Below are positions 17,475-25,893 of a stretch of 64,000 bases of DNA, one piece after another. Below the pieces are notes generated by a model, which saw only the letters and a list, made by a program, of their open reading frames with translations, made no database searches and had not been told where the DNA came from. The position numbers were made by a program, and so were the translations under genes. The DNA lies in the NCBI RefSeq assembly GCF_031119335.1, contig NZ_JAVHXT010000010.1, positions 1 through 64,000 on the forward strand, written 5' to 3'. Position 1 is the stretch's first letter. Every line of letters begins with the position of its first letter. Source of the DNA: Pedobacter sp. Its GTDB lineage: Bacteria > Bacteroidota > Bacteroidia > Sphingobacteriales > Sphingobacteriaceae.

Positions 17475-19133
17475 ATGATAAAACTTAGAGCCTTAACGCT
17501 GGCAACCTTGTGCGCATTATTTTTAGCGTGCAACAACAACAAAGCTGATCTAGTGGTTTTCAATGCAAAAATTTATACGGTTAATGATGGATTTGAGGTG
17601 GTAGAGGCGATGGCTATCAAAGATGGGAAGATTGTAGCATTGGGTAGTTCGCAAGATATCAAGGTGACATACCCTGCCGAGGAAGAAATTGATGCACAGG
17701 GTAAACCGATTTATCCTGGTTTTATCGATTCGCATGCGCATTTTTTCAACTATGCAGAGAGTTTGAATAATGCCAACTTAACCGAAGCAAAATCATGGGA
17801 AGAAGTATTATCTCGCTTGCAGGAATTTGCTAAAACGCAGCCAGAGGGTTGGTTAACGGGTAGGGGTTGGGACCAAAATGATTGGTCGGATAAGAAATTC
17901 CCAACGAAAGATAGATTAGATGAATTATTTCCAGACAGACCTGTATTGCTAACTCGGATTGATGGCCATGCCGCTATTGCTAATCAAAAGGCTTTAGATG
18001 AAGCTGGCGTAACCAAGGCTTATGAGCTAACTGGAGGCGAATTTATTACAGAAAATGGAAAACTTACGGGAGTTTTAATAGATAATGCTGTAGATGTAGT
18101 TGGAAAGAAAAGTACTTCTATCACTAAAGACAAAATGATAAAGCTGCTAAAAGAGGCGCAAGAGAATTGCTTTGCCGTTGGTTTAACTACAATTGTTGAT
18201 TGTGGTTTAGATTATGACGATGTTGAAGGTATCGAAAAACTGCAGTCGAAAGGTGATTTGAAAATGCGCTTTTATGTCATGCTGTCTGATAATGAAAAGA
18301 ATTTCGATTATTTGGTGAAGCGAGGTGCTATAAAAACCGGTAGACTGAATGTACGCTCATTTAAAGTTTATGCCGACGGCGCTTTAGGTTCAAGAGGTGC
18401 TTGTTTGTTACATCCTTATAGTGATATGCCTAATAAAAAAGGCTTTTTGTTGAGCGATTTGTCCCATTTCGAAAAGGTGGCGAAGAAATTAAACGAGCAC
18501 AATTTCCAAATGTGCACCCATGCCATTGGCGATTCTGCAAATCGTGCTATCCTGAAAATTTATAACCAAATTTTAGGTGCCAATAACGATAAACGCTGGC
18601 GTATAGAGCATGCTCAGGTGGTTAATCAGAACGATTTGGGTTTATTCGGAAGTGCAAAGGTAATTCCATCTGTGCAGCCAACGCATGCAACGTCAGATAT
18701 GTATTGGGCAGAAGATCGTTTAGGAAAAGATAGGTTAAAAGGCGCTTATGCCTACAAACAGTTGTTGCAACAAAATGGTTGGATAGCTTTAGGAACCGAT
18801 TTTCCTGTAGAGCAAATTAATCCGATGTTAACTTTTTATGCTGCTACAGCAAGAAAAGATGCCGCTGATTTTCCGAAAAACGGCTATCAGATGGAAAATG
18901 CGCTTACTGCAGAAGAAACCTTAAGAGGGATGACTATTTGGGGAGCAAAAGCAAATTTTGAGGAAAAGGAGAAAGGCAGTTTGGAGGTCGGTAAATTCGC
19001 TGATTTCGTGATTATGGAAAACGATTTGATGAATGCTAATGCTGAGCAAATTTTACAGAATAAAGTGATCAAAACCTACGTTAATGGAGAGAAAGTTTAC
19101 GACAAACCGGCGATTTCTAAAAATAAAAAATAA
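17475..19133 (+). CDS. Amidohydrolase-superfamily lipoprotein (YtcJ-like)
   Basis: A metal-dependent hydrolase of the amidohydrolase superfamily, amidohydro_3/YtcJ type. The N-terminus is a lipoprotein signal with Cys19 (LFLAC), so the enzyme should be exported and lipid-anchored. PGFIDSHAHF carries the metal-binding HxH (His87, His89). Further family marks are FKVYADGALGSRGA, THAIGDSANR, RIEHAQ and ALGTDFPVE, the last with the catalytic Asp region. The C-terminal GKFADFVIME completes the small beta domain. YtcJ-like enzymes act on amide or exoenzyme-type substrates that are mostly undefined. The serine hydrolase gene starts 52 bp later, so the two may be one operon. Confidence 0.88.
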   Translation: MIKLRALTLATLCALFLACNNNKADLVVFNAKIYTVNDGFEVVEAMAIKDGKIVALGSSQDIKVTYPAEEEIDAQGKPIYPGFIDSHAHFFNYAESLNNANLTEAKSWEEVLSRLQEFAKTQPEGWLTGRGWDQNDWSDKKFPTKDRLDELFPDRPVLLTRIDGHAAIANQKALDEAGVTKAYELTGGEFITENGKLTGVLIDNAVDVVGKKSTSITKDKMIKLLKEAQENCFAVGLTTIVDCGLDYDDVEGIEKLQSKGDLKMRFYVMLSDNEKNFDYLVKRGAIKTGRLNVRSFKVYADGALGSRGACLLHPYSDMPNKKGFLLSDLSHFEKVAKKLNEHNFQMCTHAIGDSANRAILKIYNQILGANNDKRWRIEHAQVVNQNDLGLFGSAKVIPSVQPTHATSDMYWAEDRLGKDRLKGAYAYKQLLQQNGWIALGTDFPVEQINPMLTFYAATARKDAADFPKNGYQMENALTAEETLRGMTIWGAKANFEEKEKGSLEVGKFADFVIMENDLMNANAEQILQNKVIKTYVNGEKVYDKPAISKNKK

Positions 19134-19185
19134 TAATCCAGCCTATTGCCATAACTTTATCAGCAACCAAAACCAATTTATAATA

Positions 19186-21003
19186 ATGAGAAAAAATAGC
19201 TTGATGGGCATTGTTGCCATCTGTCTAACTGCTGTGCTAACCGTAACTGCTTGTGCACAAGATCACAAACACAATCAAAGTCGCCTAAATAAAATTAATG
19301 ATGCCGTAAGTGGTACTGTGCTGCTCAATAACTATCAAAAATTTATTCCAATTGTAGGTTTAGCAGAGAAGCGTATTGTTTCAATTGATTTAGGTTATAA
19401 AAATCAAATCGGTTTTGATAGTTTATTGAATAAATACGCTGCGGTAACCTCATTAAGCGCTGCTAAATATGCTGATTCGGCAACATTAAATGATTTGGAA
19501 GATGATATCAAATTCTATAATACCATCATTGTAGCTGTAAATCATGATATGGCGAAGAATGGTAAGTATATGAACTTTATCACCAGTATAGCTAGAACTA
19601 AGGATGTAGTGATTTCGCTTTTTGGCAACGGTAATGCTTTGGCCTCTTTCGATCAGATTGATGCACCGATAGTTTGGAGCCCAGAAGATAACGAAGAAGC
19701 TGCCTTGGTGTCGCCACAATTTATCTTTGGAGGTATTGCTGCTAAGCATTTGCTTACAAAAACTTATTCTACAAAATACATTAAAGGTACTGGATACCTT
19801 ACAGAAGCAACACGTTTAAAATACACCGTTCCTGAAGATGCTGGCGTGAATAGTAACGACCTGAAAGAGATAGAGACTATCGTTAACGAAGGAATTGCCA
19901 AAAAAGCTGCACCTGGTATGGTTATTTTAGTTGCCAAAGATGGAAAGGTGATCTACAATAGAGCTTTCGGTTACCATACTTACGATAATTTACAAGCAGA
20001 TCAAGTTACTGATATCTTCGACTTGGCGTCGGTTACTAAAACTACCGCCACAACCCCAAGCGTAATGCGTTTGGTAGAACAGCAAAAGTTAAAGTTAGAT
20101 ACTACCGTTGGTTCGTACATAGCGAAAGCTCGAAACACGCCAATGAACGGTACTTCGGTAAGAGATGTGATGCTGCATCAAGCAGGATTTATTCCTTACA
20201 TTCCTTTCCATAATTATGTAAAAGAAGGAGATTATAGCAGAGACTCCTCTGCCGCTTATCCAACCAAAGTGGCAGATAATTATTACATCAAAAAAGGTTT
20301 TTTCAACGATTTTATGTGGCCTAAGATGTTGAACTCGCCTATTAAAACTAAAGGAAGTTATGTATATAGCGATATCAGCATGTATGTGATGCAGGATATT
20401 GTAGAGCATATTTCTGAAATGCCAGAGGATGAATATGTACAGAAGAATTTTTATATCCCATTGGGGATGCAAACCGCCGGATATTTACCAAGAAATAGAT
20501 TTCCTAAGGATAGGATTGTGCCCACCGAAGACGATAAAGTGTTTAGGAAAACATTGTTAGAAGGTTATGTGCACGACCAGGGCGCAGCCTTAAAAGGTGG
20601 TGTTGCTGGTCACGCTGGTTTGTTTGGTACGGCTAATGACATGGCTATCTACAATCAAATGTTGCTAAACAAAGGAACTTATGGGGGTGAGCAATATTTT
20701 ACACCACAGACGGTAGAAATGTTTACCAGCAAACAGTCTAACGTAAGTAGAAGAGGTTTGGGCTTTGATAGGCACGATCCAGATTTAACGAAGAAATATC
20801 CATCAGAACTCGCCTCTCCACAAACTTTTGGGCATACTGGTTACACTGGTATTGGTGTTTGGACAGATCCTTCTCGTAATATGATTTATGTGATACTTTC
20901 TAACAGGGTGCATCCTACGGTAAGTGAAATGTTGGGCAGGTTAAATATCCGTCCGCGTATACAAGATGTTGTAAACAAAGCGATAGACAAAGGGAAAAAA
21001 TAG
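19186..21003 (+). CDS. Exported serine hydrolase (beta-lactamase/PBP-like) with N-terminal GH3-C-like region
   Basis: The start at 19186 gives a signal peptide (MRKNSLMGIVAICLTAVL... ending TACAQ). The longer reading from 19084 overlaps the upstream gene and would bury it. Residues about 30-190 resemble the C-terminal domain of family 3 glycoside hydrolases (LLNNYQKFIPI, then a beta-alpha pattern with IAKHLL-like end). Residues about 215-600 are a class C beta-lactamase/esterase fold: SVTK (Ser282, Lys285) is the nucleophile motif, YSDIS the second motif, and HTGYTG the third. Bacteroidota often have GH3-beta-lactamase fusions of nearly 1000 residues. Here the catalytic GH3 barrel is absent. 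Substrate unknown; possibly cell-wall peptides or esters. Confidence 0.8.
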   Translation: MRKNSLMGIVAICLTAVLTVTACAQDHKHNQSRLNKINDAVSGTVLLNNYQKFIPIVGLAEKRIVSIDLGYKNQIGFDSLLNKYAAVTSLSAAKYADSATLNDLEDDIKFYNTIIVAVNHDMAKNGKYMNFITSIARTKDVVISLFGNGNALASFDQIDAPIVWSPEDNEEAALVSPQFIFGGIAAKHLLTKTYSTKYIKGTGYLTEATRLKYTVPEDAGVNSNDLKEIETIVNEGIAKKAAPGMVILVAKDGKVIYNRAFGYHTYDNLQADQVTDIFDLASVTKTTATTPSVMRLVEQQKLKLDTTVGSYIAKARNTPMNGTSVRDVMLHQAGFIPYIPFHNYVKEGDYSRDSSAAYPTKVADNYYIKKGFFNDFMWPKMLNSPIKTKGSYVYSDISMYVMQDIVEHISEMPEDEYVQKNFYIPLGMQTAGYLPRNRFPKDRIVPTEDDKVFRKTLLEGYVHDQGAALKGGVAGHAGLFGTANDMAIYNQMLLNKGTYGGEQYFTPQTVEMFTSKQSNVSRRGLGFDRHDPDLTKKYPSELASPQTFGHTGYTGIGVWTDPSRNMIYVILSNRVHPTVSEMLGRLNIRPRIQDVVNKAIDKGKK

Positions 21004-21018
21004 AAGCAGTTATTTTGT

Positions 21019-21073
21019 CGTCATTTCAAAAGTAGAGAGAAATCTAGCGAATAGTTAAGCGTTAGATTTCTTT
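21019..21073. repeat. Degraded CGTCATTTC...AGATTTC element
   Basis: CGTCATTTC at the left end and GAGAAATCTAGC followed by GTTAGATTTCT match the family best seen at 41070-41147. The right terminus TCGAAATGACG is lost, so this is a decayed copy. Confidence 0.6.
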
Positions 21074-21086
21074 GGAAACAAGTTCA

Positions 21087-21118
21087 GACTTACGAAGTTT
21101 CAAAAACTTCGTAAGTCT
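21087..21118. repeat. ACTTACGAAGTTT hairpin, copy 1
   Basis: AGACTTACGAAGTTT and AAACTTCGTAAGTCT are reverse complements around a short loop. The same hairpin recurs at 21371-21403. Followed by a T-run, it could end transcription of the serine hydrolase gene. Confidence 0.65.
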
Positions 21119-21270
21119 TTTTAAACATCAAACTTTGATAGTCTTTCTAACAGTTGCCCTTGTTAAATAAACCCTATTGTAGCGAACACGTAGTGACAAA
21201 CCTATGTGTTTGTCGCGGAGTAAAGCGAAAAGAGGGACTGAAGTAGCCAAGATTTACTGGCTTATATTTC

Positions 21271-21363
21271 CTATTTCTTTAAAGAATCGATCAGCTTCTG
21301 CATAACCAGTGCCCTATGACTAATTTCGTTCCTCTCTGCCATATCCATTTTTACAAACGTAAT
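21271..21363 (-). pseudogene. Relic of an rdgB 3' end
   Basis: Read on the minus strand, these 93 bp encode about 30 residues and a stop codon, including MDMAERNEISHRALVMQKL. This closely matches the C-terminus of the intact RdgB next door (MDMAEKNKISHRALAMQKL). Differences are mostly conservative (K/R, A/V, E/D) and the frame and stop are kept, while the rest of the gene is absent. It is either an old partial duplication or what remained after the rdgB gene was replaced by a related copy. Confidence 0.75.
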
Positions 21364-21370
21364 TTATTTC

Positions 21371-21403
21371 AGACTTACGAAGTTTTTAAAACTTCGTAAG
21401 TCT
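21371..21403. repeat. ACTTACGAAGTTT hairpin, copy 2
   Basis: A second copy of the hairpin at 21087-21118, placed between the rdgB relic and the rdgB stop codon. It can act as the transcript end of rdgB. The two copies lie on opposite sides of the relic. Confidence 0.65.
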
Positions 21404-21415
21404 CGGGATATGTTC

Positions 21416-21991
21416 CTATTTCTTTAAAAACTCAATCAGCTTCTGCATTGCCAAAGCCCTATGGCTAATTTTGTTCTTCTCTGCCATATCCATTTCGGCA
21501 AATGTAATGTTGTAGCCATTTGGTTTGAAAATTGGATCATAACCAAATCCATTGGTTCCGCTTGGGTTTAATGTGATAGTGCCTTCTATTACCCCTTCAA
21601 ATAAGTGGTTTTCACCGTTTTTTAACAGCGAAATTACCGTTTTAAACCTGGCTTTTCGGTTAGTTTGACCTTCCATGTTTTTCAGCAGGAGCTGAAGGTT
21701 GGTCGTATCGTCTTTAACACCACTGTATCTGGCCGAGTAAATACCAGGTTCATTATTCAGTGCCTCAACCTCTAAGCCACTATCATCGGCAAAGCAATCT
21801 AACCCAAAATTTTCGAATACGTAAGTACTTTTTAGCGTCGCGTTTTCTACAAAGGTATCGCCAGTTTCGGGAATATCTACCAAACAATTGATGTCTTTAA
21901 GGTTCAGGACTTCGTAGTTTGGTGCTAATATTTTGGCAACTTCTGCTGTTTTATGTTGGTTGTTGGTAGCAAATACCAATTTTTGTATCAT
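21416..21991 (-). CDS. rdgB: Non-canonical purine NTP pyrophosphatase (RdgB/HAM1)
   Basis: This house-cleaning enzyme hydrolyses dITP, ITP and XTP to monophosphates, keeping deaminated purines out of DNA and RNA. The 191 residues match the family length. ATNNQHKTAEVA (8-19) gives the SxxxxK-type nucleotide site. FADDSGLEVEAL (67-78) carries the metal-binding Asp69-Asp70. FGYDPIF and SHRALAM near the C-terminus bind base and sugar. On the minus strand, the 204-residue gene lies upstream with a 62-bp gap. A relic of the last 30 codons lies just beyond the stop. Confidence 0.93.
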   Translation of the reverse strand: MIQKLVFATNNQHKTAEVAKILAPNYEVLNLKDINCLVDIPETGDTFVENATLKSTYVFENFGLDCFADDSGLEVEALNNEPGIYSARYSGVKDDTTNLQLLLKNMEGQTNRKARFKTVISLLKNGENHLFEGVIEGTITLNPSGTNGFGYDPIFKPNGYNITFAEMDMAEKNKISHRALAMQKLIEFLKK

Positions 21992-22053
21992 GTTTTACTA
22001 GTTGAAAGTTATAAGGTTGAAATGTTTTGAAGTGGTCTTGCTGGCCTAGTGCT

Positions 22054-22668
22054 TTAAATAGTTAAGTTTTTTAAAGTACCCCAAAGTGATTTCTTGGCGT
22101 TCAAATCAGTATCGAGATCGTGCAGGTTGTGGGTAAAGATCATTCTTACCTCATTGAGTTCATTTAGCTGATGTAGTAATTGCTGCCCCAATCCCAAAGT
22201 TGGTGCCGAAACACCAAAAGAAATAACCAACTTACAAGAAAAGAACGAGTGCAGGTGCTCAAACTTAGCTGTAGTGTAAGCGGAGTAGTTTACCAATGCA
22301 AAATCTGCATTTTTAAGGTTTATGGATAACACTAGTTTTCGCAGTAGCTCGGTTCCTTGCGGTGTGCTAACTGGGTTTTGTGCATCATTTACCAAAATTA
22401 AGATGCTCTTTTCGTTTTTACCCAAATATTTAAAATCGAAAGTAGGTTGATAGGCTACAGCTGGCTCCTCAATTTTTGGTAAGTTAACCACTGTTTCTTT
22501 AGATGTACTGGTTGGCTGTTCAATCGTAGCTTTCGGTACCTCTGAAATCGGTTTAACTGTCTCTGTAAATGGTTTTTCCGCAGAAGAAATATCACCAGCT
22601 AAATAAACATCGTCGTTAAAAAATAATCGTAAAGCTTCGGCGTTATCTATAAGTTGGTTGCTATTCAT
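22054..22668 (-). CDS. Hypothetical protein
   Basis: I do not recognise this 204-residue protein. It has a short N-terminal segment, then a low-complexity linker rich in Pro, Thr, Glu and Val (about 30-75). A folded alpha/beta domain starts at about 80, with the hydrophobic strands SILILVND and KLVISFG and the helix-rich end QQLLHQLNELNEVRM. There is no signal peptide or membrane segment, so it is probably cytosolic. A short N-terminal peptide tethered to a small alpha/beta domain is reminiscent of clamp-loader psi subunits, but I see no firm match. It is co-directional with rdgB and may be co-transcribed. Confidence 0.6.
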   Translation of the reverse strand: MNSNQLIDNAEALRLFFNDDVYLAGDISSAEKPFTETVKPISEVPKATIEQPTSTSKETVVNLPKIEEPAVAYQPTFDFKYLGKNEKSILILVNDAQNPVSTPQGTELLRKLVLSINLKNADFALVNYSAYTTAKFEHLHSFFSCKLVISFGVSAPTLGLGQQLLHQLNELNEVRMIFTHNLHDLDTDLNAKKSLWGTLKNLTI

Positions 22669-22763
22669 ATTTTGCTGAAAAATTTCTGTTAAAATTAGTT
22701 AAATATCTTATTATAGCACCTTAAATTGTTACTTTTATCCATTAATTAATAAACGCATCTTTT

Positions 22764-23351
22764 GTGAAAAAAGCCTGTTTAGTTCTATTTTTTGCTTTTG
22801 CCGGAAAATTGTTATTTGCACAAAATGTGGCTACTATAAACGGAAACCCAATTAGTAGCAAAGAATTTTTGTGGGTTTACAAAAAAAATCATGCTGGGCA
22901 AGATAAGCTTGACTATAAGGATTTGACGGCCTACTTAGAACTATATGTGAACTTCAAATTAAAGGTTGCCGAAGCACGGGCGTTAGGGTTAGATACCGTT
23001 GAAGATTACAAACAAGAAATTGCTGGTTACGAAGAAGCTTTAAAGACCCAGAAGAAAGTACTTGTAGATTCTCAAGAATACGCCTACATTATGAACGAAT
23101 ACCGTGAAGGTGTATTGATGTTTAATGTTTGCGAGCAAAAAATTTGGGGAAAGGCACAGGAAGATAGCGAGCAACTGAAAACTTACTTTGCCAGCAATGA
23201 AAAAAAATACGAAGGCAAAGCTTTTGATGAGGTGAGGGGCCAGGTAGTTGGAGATTATCAGCAACAGCTGGAAACCAATTGGATTAACAGTTTAAGAACT
23301 AAATACAAGATAAAAATTAACCAAGCAGAGCTTAAGAAGTTGGCGAAATAA
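22764..23351 (+). CDS. SurA-like periplasmic chaperone lacking the parvulin domain
   Basis: The protein has a signal peptide ending LLFAQ (1-20). A SurA/PpiC-type N-terminal helical domain follows (VATINGNPISSKEFLWVYKK, LELYVNFKLKVAEARALG). The C-terminal part (residues about 145-195) resembles the last helix of Bacteroidota peptidyl-prolyl isomerases (FDEVRGQVVGDYQ). Between them, where family members carry one or two rotamase domains, only a short helical stretch remains. It probably works as a chaperone for outer-membrane proteins without isomerase activity. It lies 123 bp upstream of the full surA-like gene on the same strand. Confidence 0.7.
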   Translation: MKKACLVLFFAFAGKLLFAQNVATINGNPISSKEFLWVYKKNHAGQDKLDYKDLTAYLELYVNFKLKVAEARALGLDTVEDYKQEIAGYEEALKTQKKVLVDSQEYAYIMNEYREGVLMFNVCEQKIWGKAQEDSEQLKTYFASNEKKYEGKAFDEVRGQVVGDYQQQLETNWINSLRTKYKIKINQAELKKLAK

Positions 23352-23383
23352 TGTTTGTTATTGGTATTTACAGTCTATAGGTA

Positions 23384-23411
23384 TTACTTAATCGGTTAAC
23401 CGATTAAGTAA
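23384..23411. promoter_or_regulatory. Perfect 28-bp palindrome upstream of surA-like gene
   Basis: TTACTTAATCGGTT and AACCGATTAAGTAA join without a loop to make a perfect palindrome. It sits 28 bp before the -7 box of the next gene. It could be an operator for a dimeric regulator, or a terminator for the gene upstream. Its core also resembles the GGTTAATCG repeats near 45.8 and 50.5 kb. Confidence 0.55.
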
Positions 23412-23438
23412 ATAGACAGTTAACCAGCAAAATAATTT

Positions 23439-23446
23439 TAACTTTG
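23439..23446 (+). promoter_or_regulatory. Probable -7 box of surA-moxR
   Basis: TAACTTTG matches TAnnTTTG and lies 28 bp before the start codon of the surA-like gene. No clear TTG -33 is seen. Confidence 0.45.
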
Positions 23447-23474
23447 CGAATTATACAATAGAATTAGCATACTA

Positions 23475-24854
23475 ATGAAGAAAATTTTATCAATAGCAAG
23501 TATTTTAATGTGCTTGTTTTTGAACGTTGAGAATGTAAAGGCGCAACCTAAACCAAATTTGGATAAGGTAGTGGCGGTAGTAGGAAGCAATATTATCTTA
23601 TTGTCTGATTTGAACCAACAATATGCTATCTATCTAAATCAGGGTAATCCAGCAGATCCAAGAGCTAAATGTTATTTCTTGCAACAAATGTTGGTGCAAA
23701 AGCTATTGAAACAACAAGCAGAAATAGATTCTATCGTGGTTGAAGAAAACCAAGTTGATGATGAATTGGATAAACGTATGCGTTATCAGGTGCAGCGTAT
23801 GGGTGGGCAGGAAAGGTTAGAACAGTTCTTACAAAAATCTTTGTTGCAATACAAAGATGAGATGCGTCCAGATATAAAGGAAGGTTTGATTGCACAAAAA
23901 ATGCAAGCAAAAATTACGGAAAACACTACTGTTACGCCTTTAGAGGTGAAAAAATATTTTGACACCTACCCAAAAGATAGTTTGCCAGATATTGGTGCGG
24001 AGGTTGAAGTTGGTGAAATTGTGCTACAGCCTAAGTTAACCAAAGCAGAAAAACAAAAGTATTACGATAAGCTAGATGCGATCCGTTTGCGTATAAAGAG
24101 TGGTGAAGATTTTGCTTTCTTAGCTAAAACCTATTCTGAAGATCCAGGTTCTGCATCTGAAGGTGGAGATTATGGTTTTATAGATAGACAAACCATGGTA
24201 AAAGAATTTACCGCTTGGGCATTTAAGCTAAAGGCTGGAGAAATGTCGCCAGTATTCGAAACCGAATATGGTTATCACATATTGCAGGTAATTGAGCGTA
24301 GGGGAGAGCAATCACATGTGAGACATATTTTGGTTCGTCCGCAAAGTACTTTACAAAGTTTAGAGCGTACTAAATTGAAGGCAGATAGTATTTACCAAGA
24401 TCTGCAAGCTAAAAAGTACCCATTTGCAACCGGGGCTTCTTTATATTCTGATAACAAAGAAACGCAATACGCCGGGGGTATGATGCTTTATGCAGATAAC
24501 CAAACTGCAAGAACTACGTTGATGCCGGTAGAAAAATTAGATCCATCGGTGTTTGTGGTAATTGATACCATGAAAGTAGGAAGTATTTCGCAACCTGTTA
24601 AATTTAATGATCAGCAGAGTGGTAAAGAAGGCTATAAAATATTTTTCTTAAAATCTAAGGTTGCACCTCATAAGGCTAGCTTAGAACAAGATTATCCGAA
24701 ATTTAAAGACCAAGCTCAAAAGGAGAAAGAATCTAAGGTAATGAGCGAATGGTTTGAGAAACGCAAAGAAACTACTTATATTAGAGTTGATGACGAGTTT
24801 GAAACTTGCGATGAATTAAAACTTTGGGTAAAAAAGGATAAAGAGAGTAAATAG
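23475..24854 (+). CDS. surA: Peptidyl-prolyl isomerase, SurA type
   Basis: Periplasmic chaperone and isomerase for outer-membrane proteins. A signal peptide (1-23, ending VKAQ) precedes the SurA N-terminal domain, starting LDKVVAVVGSNIILLSDL, with the FLQQMLVQKLLKQQA helix. A first parvulin domain (about 170-272) shows KSGEDFAFLAKTYSEDPGS, GGDYGFIDR and YGYHILQV. A second, more diverged parvulin unit begins at SHVRHILVRP (about 280), and EGYKIFFLKSK lies near 385. The length of 459 is normal for the family. moxR begins 3 bp after the stop codon, so the two are surely one operon. Confidence 0.9.
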   Translation: MKKILSIASILMCLFLNVENVKAQPKPNLDKVVAVVGSNIILLSDLNQQYAIYLNQGNPADPRAKCYFLQQMLVQKLLKQQAEIDSIVVEENQVDDELDKRMRYQVQRMGGQERLEQFLQKSLLQYKDEMRPDIKEGLIAQKMQAKITENTTVTPLEVKKYFDTYPKDSLPDIGAEVEVGEIVLQPKLTKAEKQKYYDKLDAIRLRIKSGEDFAFLAKTYSEDPGSASEGGDYGFIDRQTMVKEFTAWAFKLKAGEMSPVFETEYGYHILQVIERRGEQSHVRHILVRPQSTLQSLERTKLKADSIYQDLQAKKYPFATGASLYSDNKETQYAGGMMLYADNQTARTTLMPVEKLDPSVFVVIDTMKVGSISQPVKFNDQQSGKEGYKIFFLKSKVAPHKASLEQDYPKFKDQAQKEKESKVMSEWFEKRKETTYIRVDDEFETCDELKLWVKKDKESK

Positions 24855-24857
24855 CCA

Positions 24858-25820
24858 ATGCAGTTTAAAAATGAGGTTGAAGCTGTTGATGCCCTGCATC
24901 AATCATTTAAAAATATACAAGCCGAAATAGGTAAGGTTGTAATTGGACAAGACGAAATTGTAAAATCAGTGCTCATTGCTATTTTTAGTAATGGGCACTG
25001 CTTGTTAGTAGGCGTTCCGGGCTTGGCCAAAACTTTGTTGGTGCAAACCGTTGCAAGTGTATTAGACCTCGATTTTAATCGTATTCAATTTACGCCAGAT
25101 TTGATGCCTAGCGATATTATTGGTGCAGAAATTTTAGGTGAGGATAGGCATTTTAAATTTATCAAAGGCCCAATATTTTCTAATATTATTTTGGCGGATG
25201 AAATTAACCGTACCCCGCCTAAAACGCAGGCTGCATTACTGGAAGCGATGCAGGAAAAAGCTGTGACTGCTGCGGGTGTTACACACGGTTTGCCGCAGCC
25301 GTTTTTTGTGCTGGCTACGCAAAACCCCATAGAGCAGGAGGGAACTTATCCTTTGCCGGAAGCACAATTAGATCGTTTTATGTTTAACATTTCGTTAGAT
25401 TATCCAGCATTTGCTGATGAATTGACGATTGTAAAAAACACTACTAGCAACAGAACGGTAGAACTACAGAAAATCATCAGCGCTAGCGAAATCCAATATT
25501 TCCAAAAGCTGATCCGCAATATTCCAGTAACTGATAATGTGTTGGAGTATGCAGTGAAACTGGTAGCTAAAACTCGTCCGAATAGTGAGTTTGCGACTAC
25601 TGAGATTAATAACTTCATTTCATGGGGTGCTGGTCCAAGGGCTTCTCAGTTTTTGGTGTTAGGTGCTAAATGTCATGCTGCTATTTCTGGAAAGTATTCG
25701 CCAGATATTGAGGATGTACAAGCTGTAGCTGAAGCGATATTGCGCCATAGAATTGTGCGTAACTATAGAGCAGAGGCCGAAGGTTTAACTACCGAACAAA
25801 TCATCAGAAACATTTTCTAA
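24858..25820 (+). CDS. MoxR-family AAA+ ATPase
   Basis: A cytosolic AAA+ chaperone-like ATPase of the MoxR/RavA class, which usually matures or activates partner proteins with VWA domains. Walker A is GVPGLAKT (52-59), Walker B is ILADE (Asp114, Glu115), followed by the family-typical INRTPPKTQAALLEAMQE. Sensor 1 is ATQNPIEQEGTYPLPEAQLD. The length of 320 matches the family. Unlike most MoxR loci, no DUF58 or VWA gene follows; the neighbours are surA upstream and a Fur-type regulator downstream. Its client is therefore not evident. Confidence 0.92.
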   Translation: MQFKNEVEAVDALHQSFKNIQAEIGKVVIGQDEIVKSVLIAIFSNGHCLLVGVPGLAKTLLVQTVASVLDLDFNRIQFTPDLMPSDIIGAEILGEDRHFKFIKGPIFSNIILADEINRTPPKTQAALLEAMQEKAVTAAGVTHGLPQPFFVLATQNPIEQEGTYPLPEAQLDRFMFNISLDYPAFADELTIVKNTTSNRTVELQKIISASEIQYFQKLIRNIPVTDNVLEYAVKLVAKTRPNSEFATTEINNFISWGAGPRASQFLVLGAKCHAAISGKYSPDIEDVQAVAEAILRHRIVRNYRAEAEGLTTEQIIRNIF

Positions 25821-25878
25821 TTAATATCATTTCGATGCATGCTTTTAAGTGTCAAAATGTTTGATGCTAGAGATTTCG

Positions 25879-25886
25879 TATATTTG
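25879..25886 (+). promoter_or_regulatory. Possible -7 box of the Fur-family gene
   Basis: TATATTTG fits the -7 consensus and ends 7 bp before the ATG at 25894, so the transcript may be leaderless or nearly so. A TTG lies at 25861-25863, with a spacing (15 bp) shorter than usual. Its position argues for the start at 25894. Confidence 0.4.
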
Positions 25887-25893
25887 CAATGGT

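Larger units (their letters stand above)
21004..21415. other. 412-bp convergent spacer with repeats and an rdgB relic
   Basis: The gap holds a degraded CGTCATTTC element (21019-21073), two copies of an ACTTACGAAGTTT hairpin, and a decayed copy of the rdgB tail (21271-21363). Between about 21165 and 21235 there is a short stretch with a TGTTTGTCGC-type palindrome. No intact gene is seen. Confidence 0.7.

Noticed and set aside
19084..19185. N-terminal extension of the serine hydrolase
   Set aside because: It overlaps the upstream amidohydrolase and would bury the signal peptide that starts at 19186.
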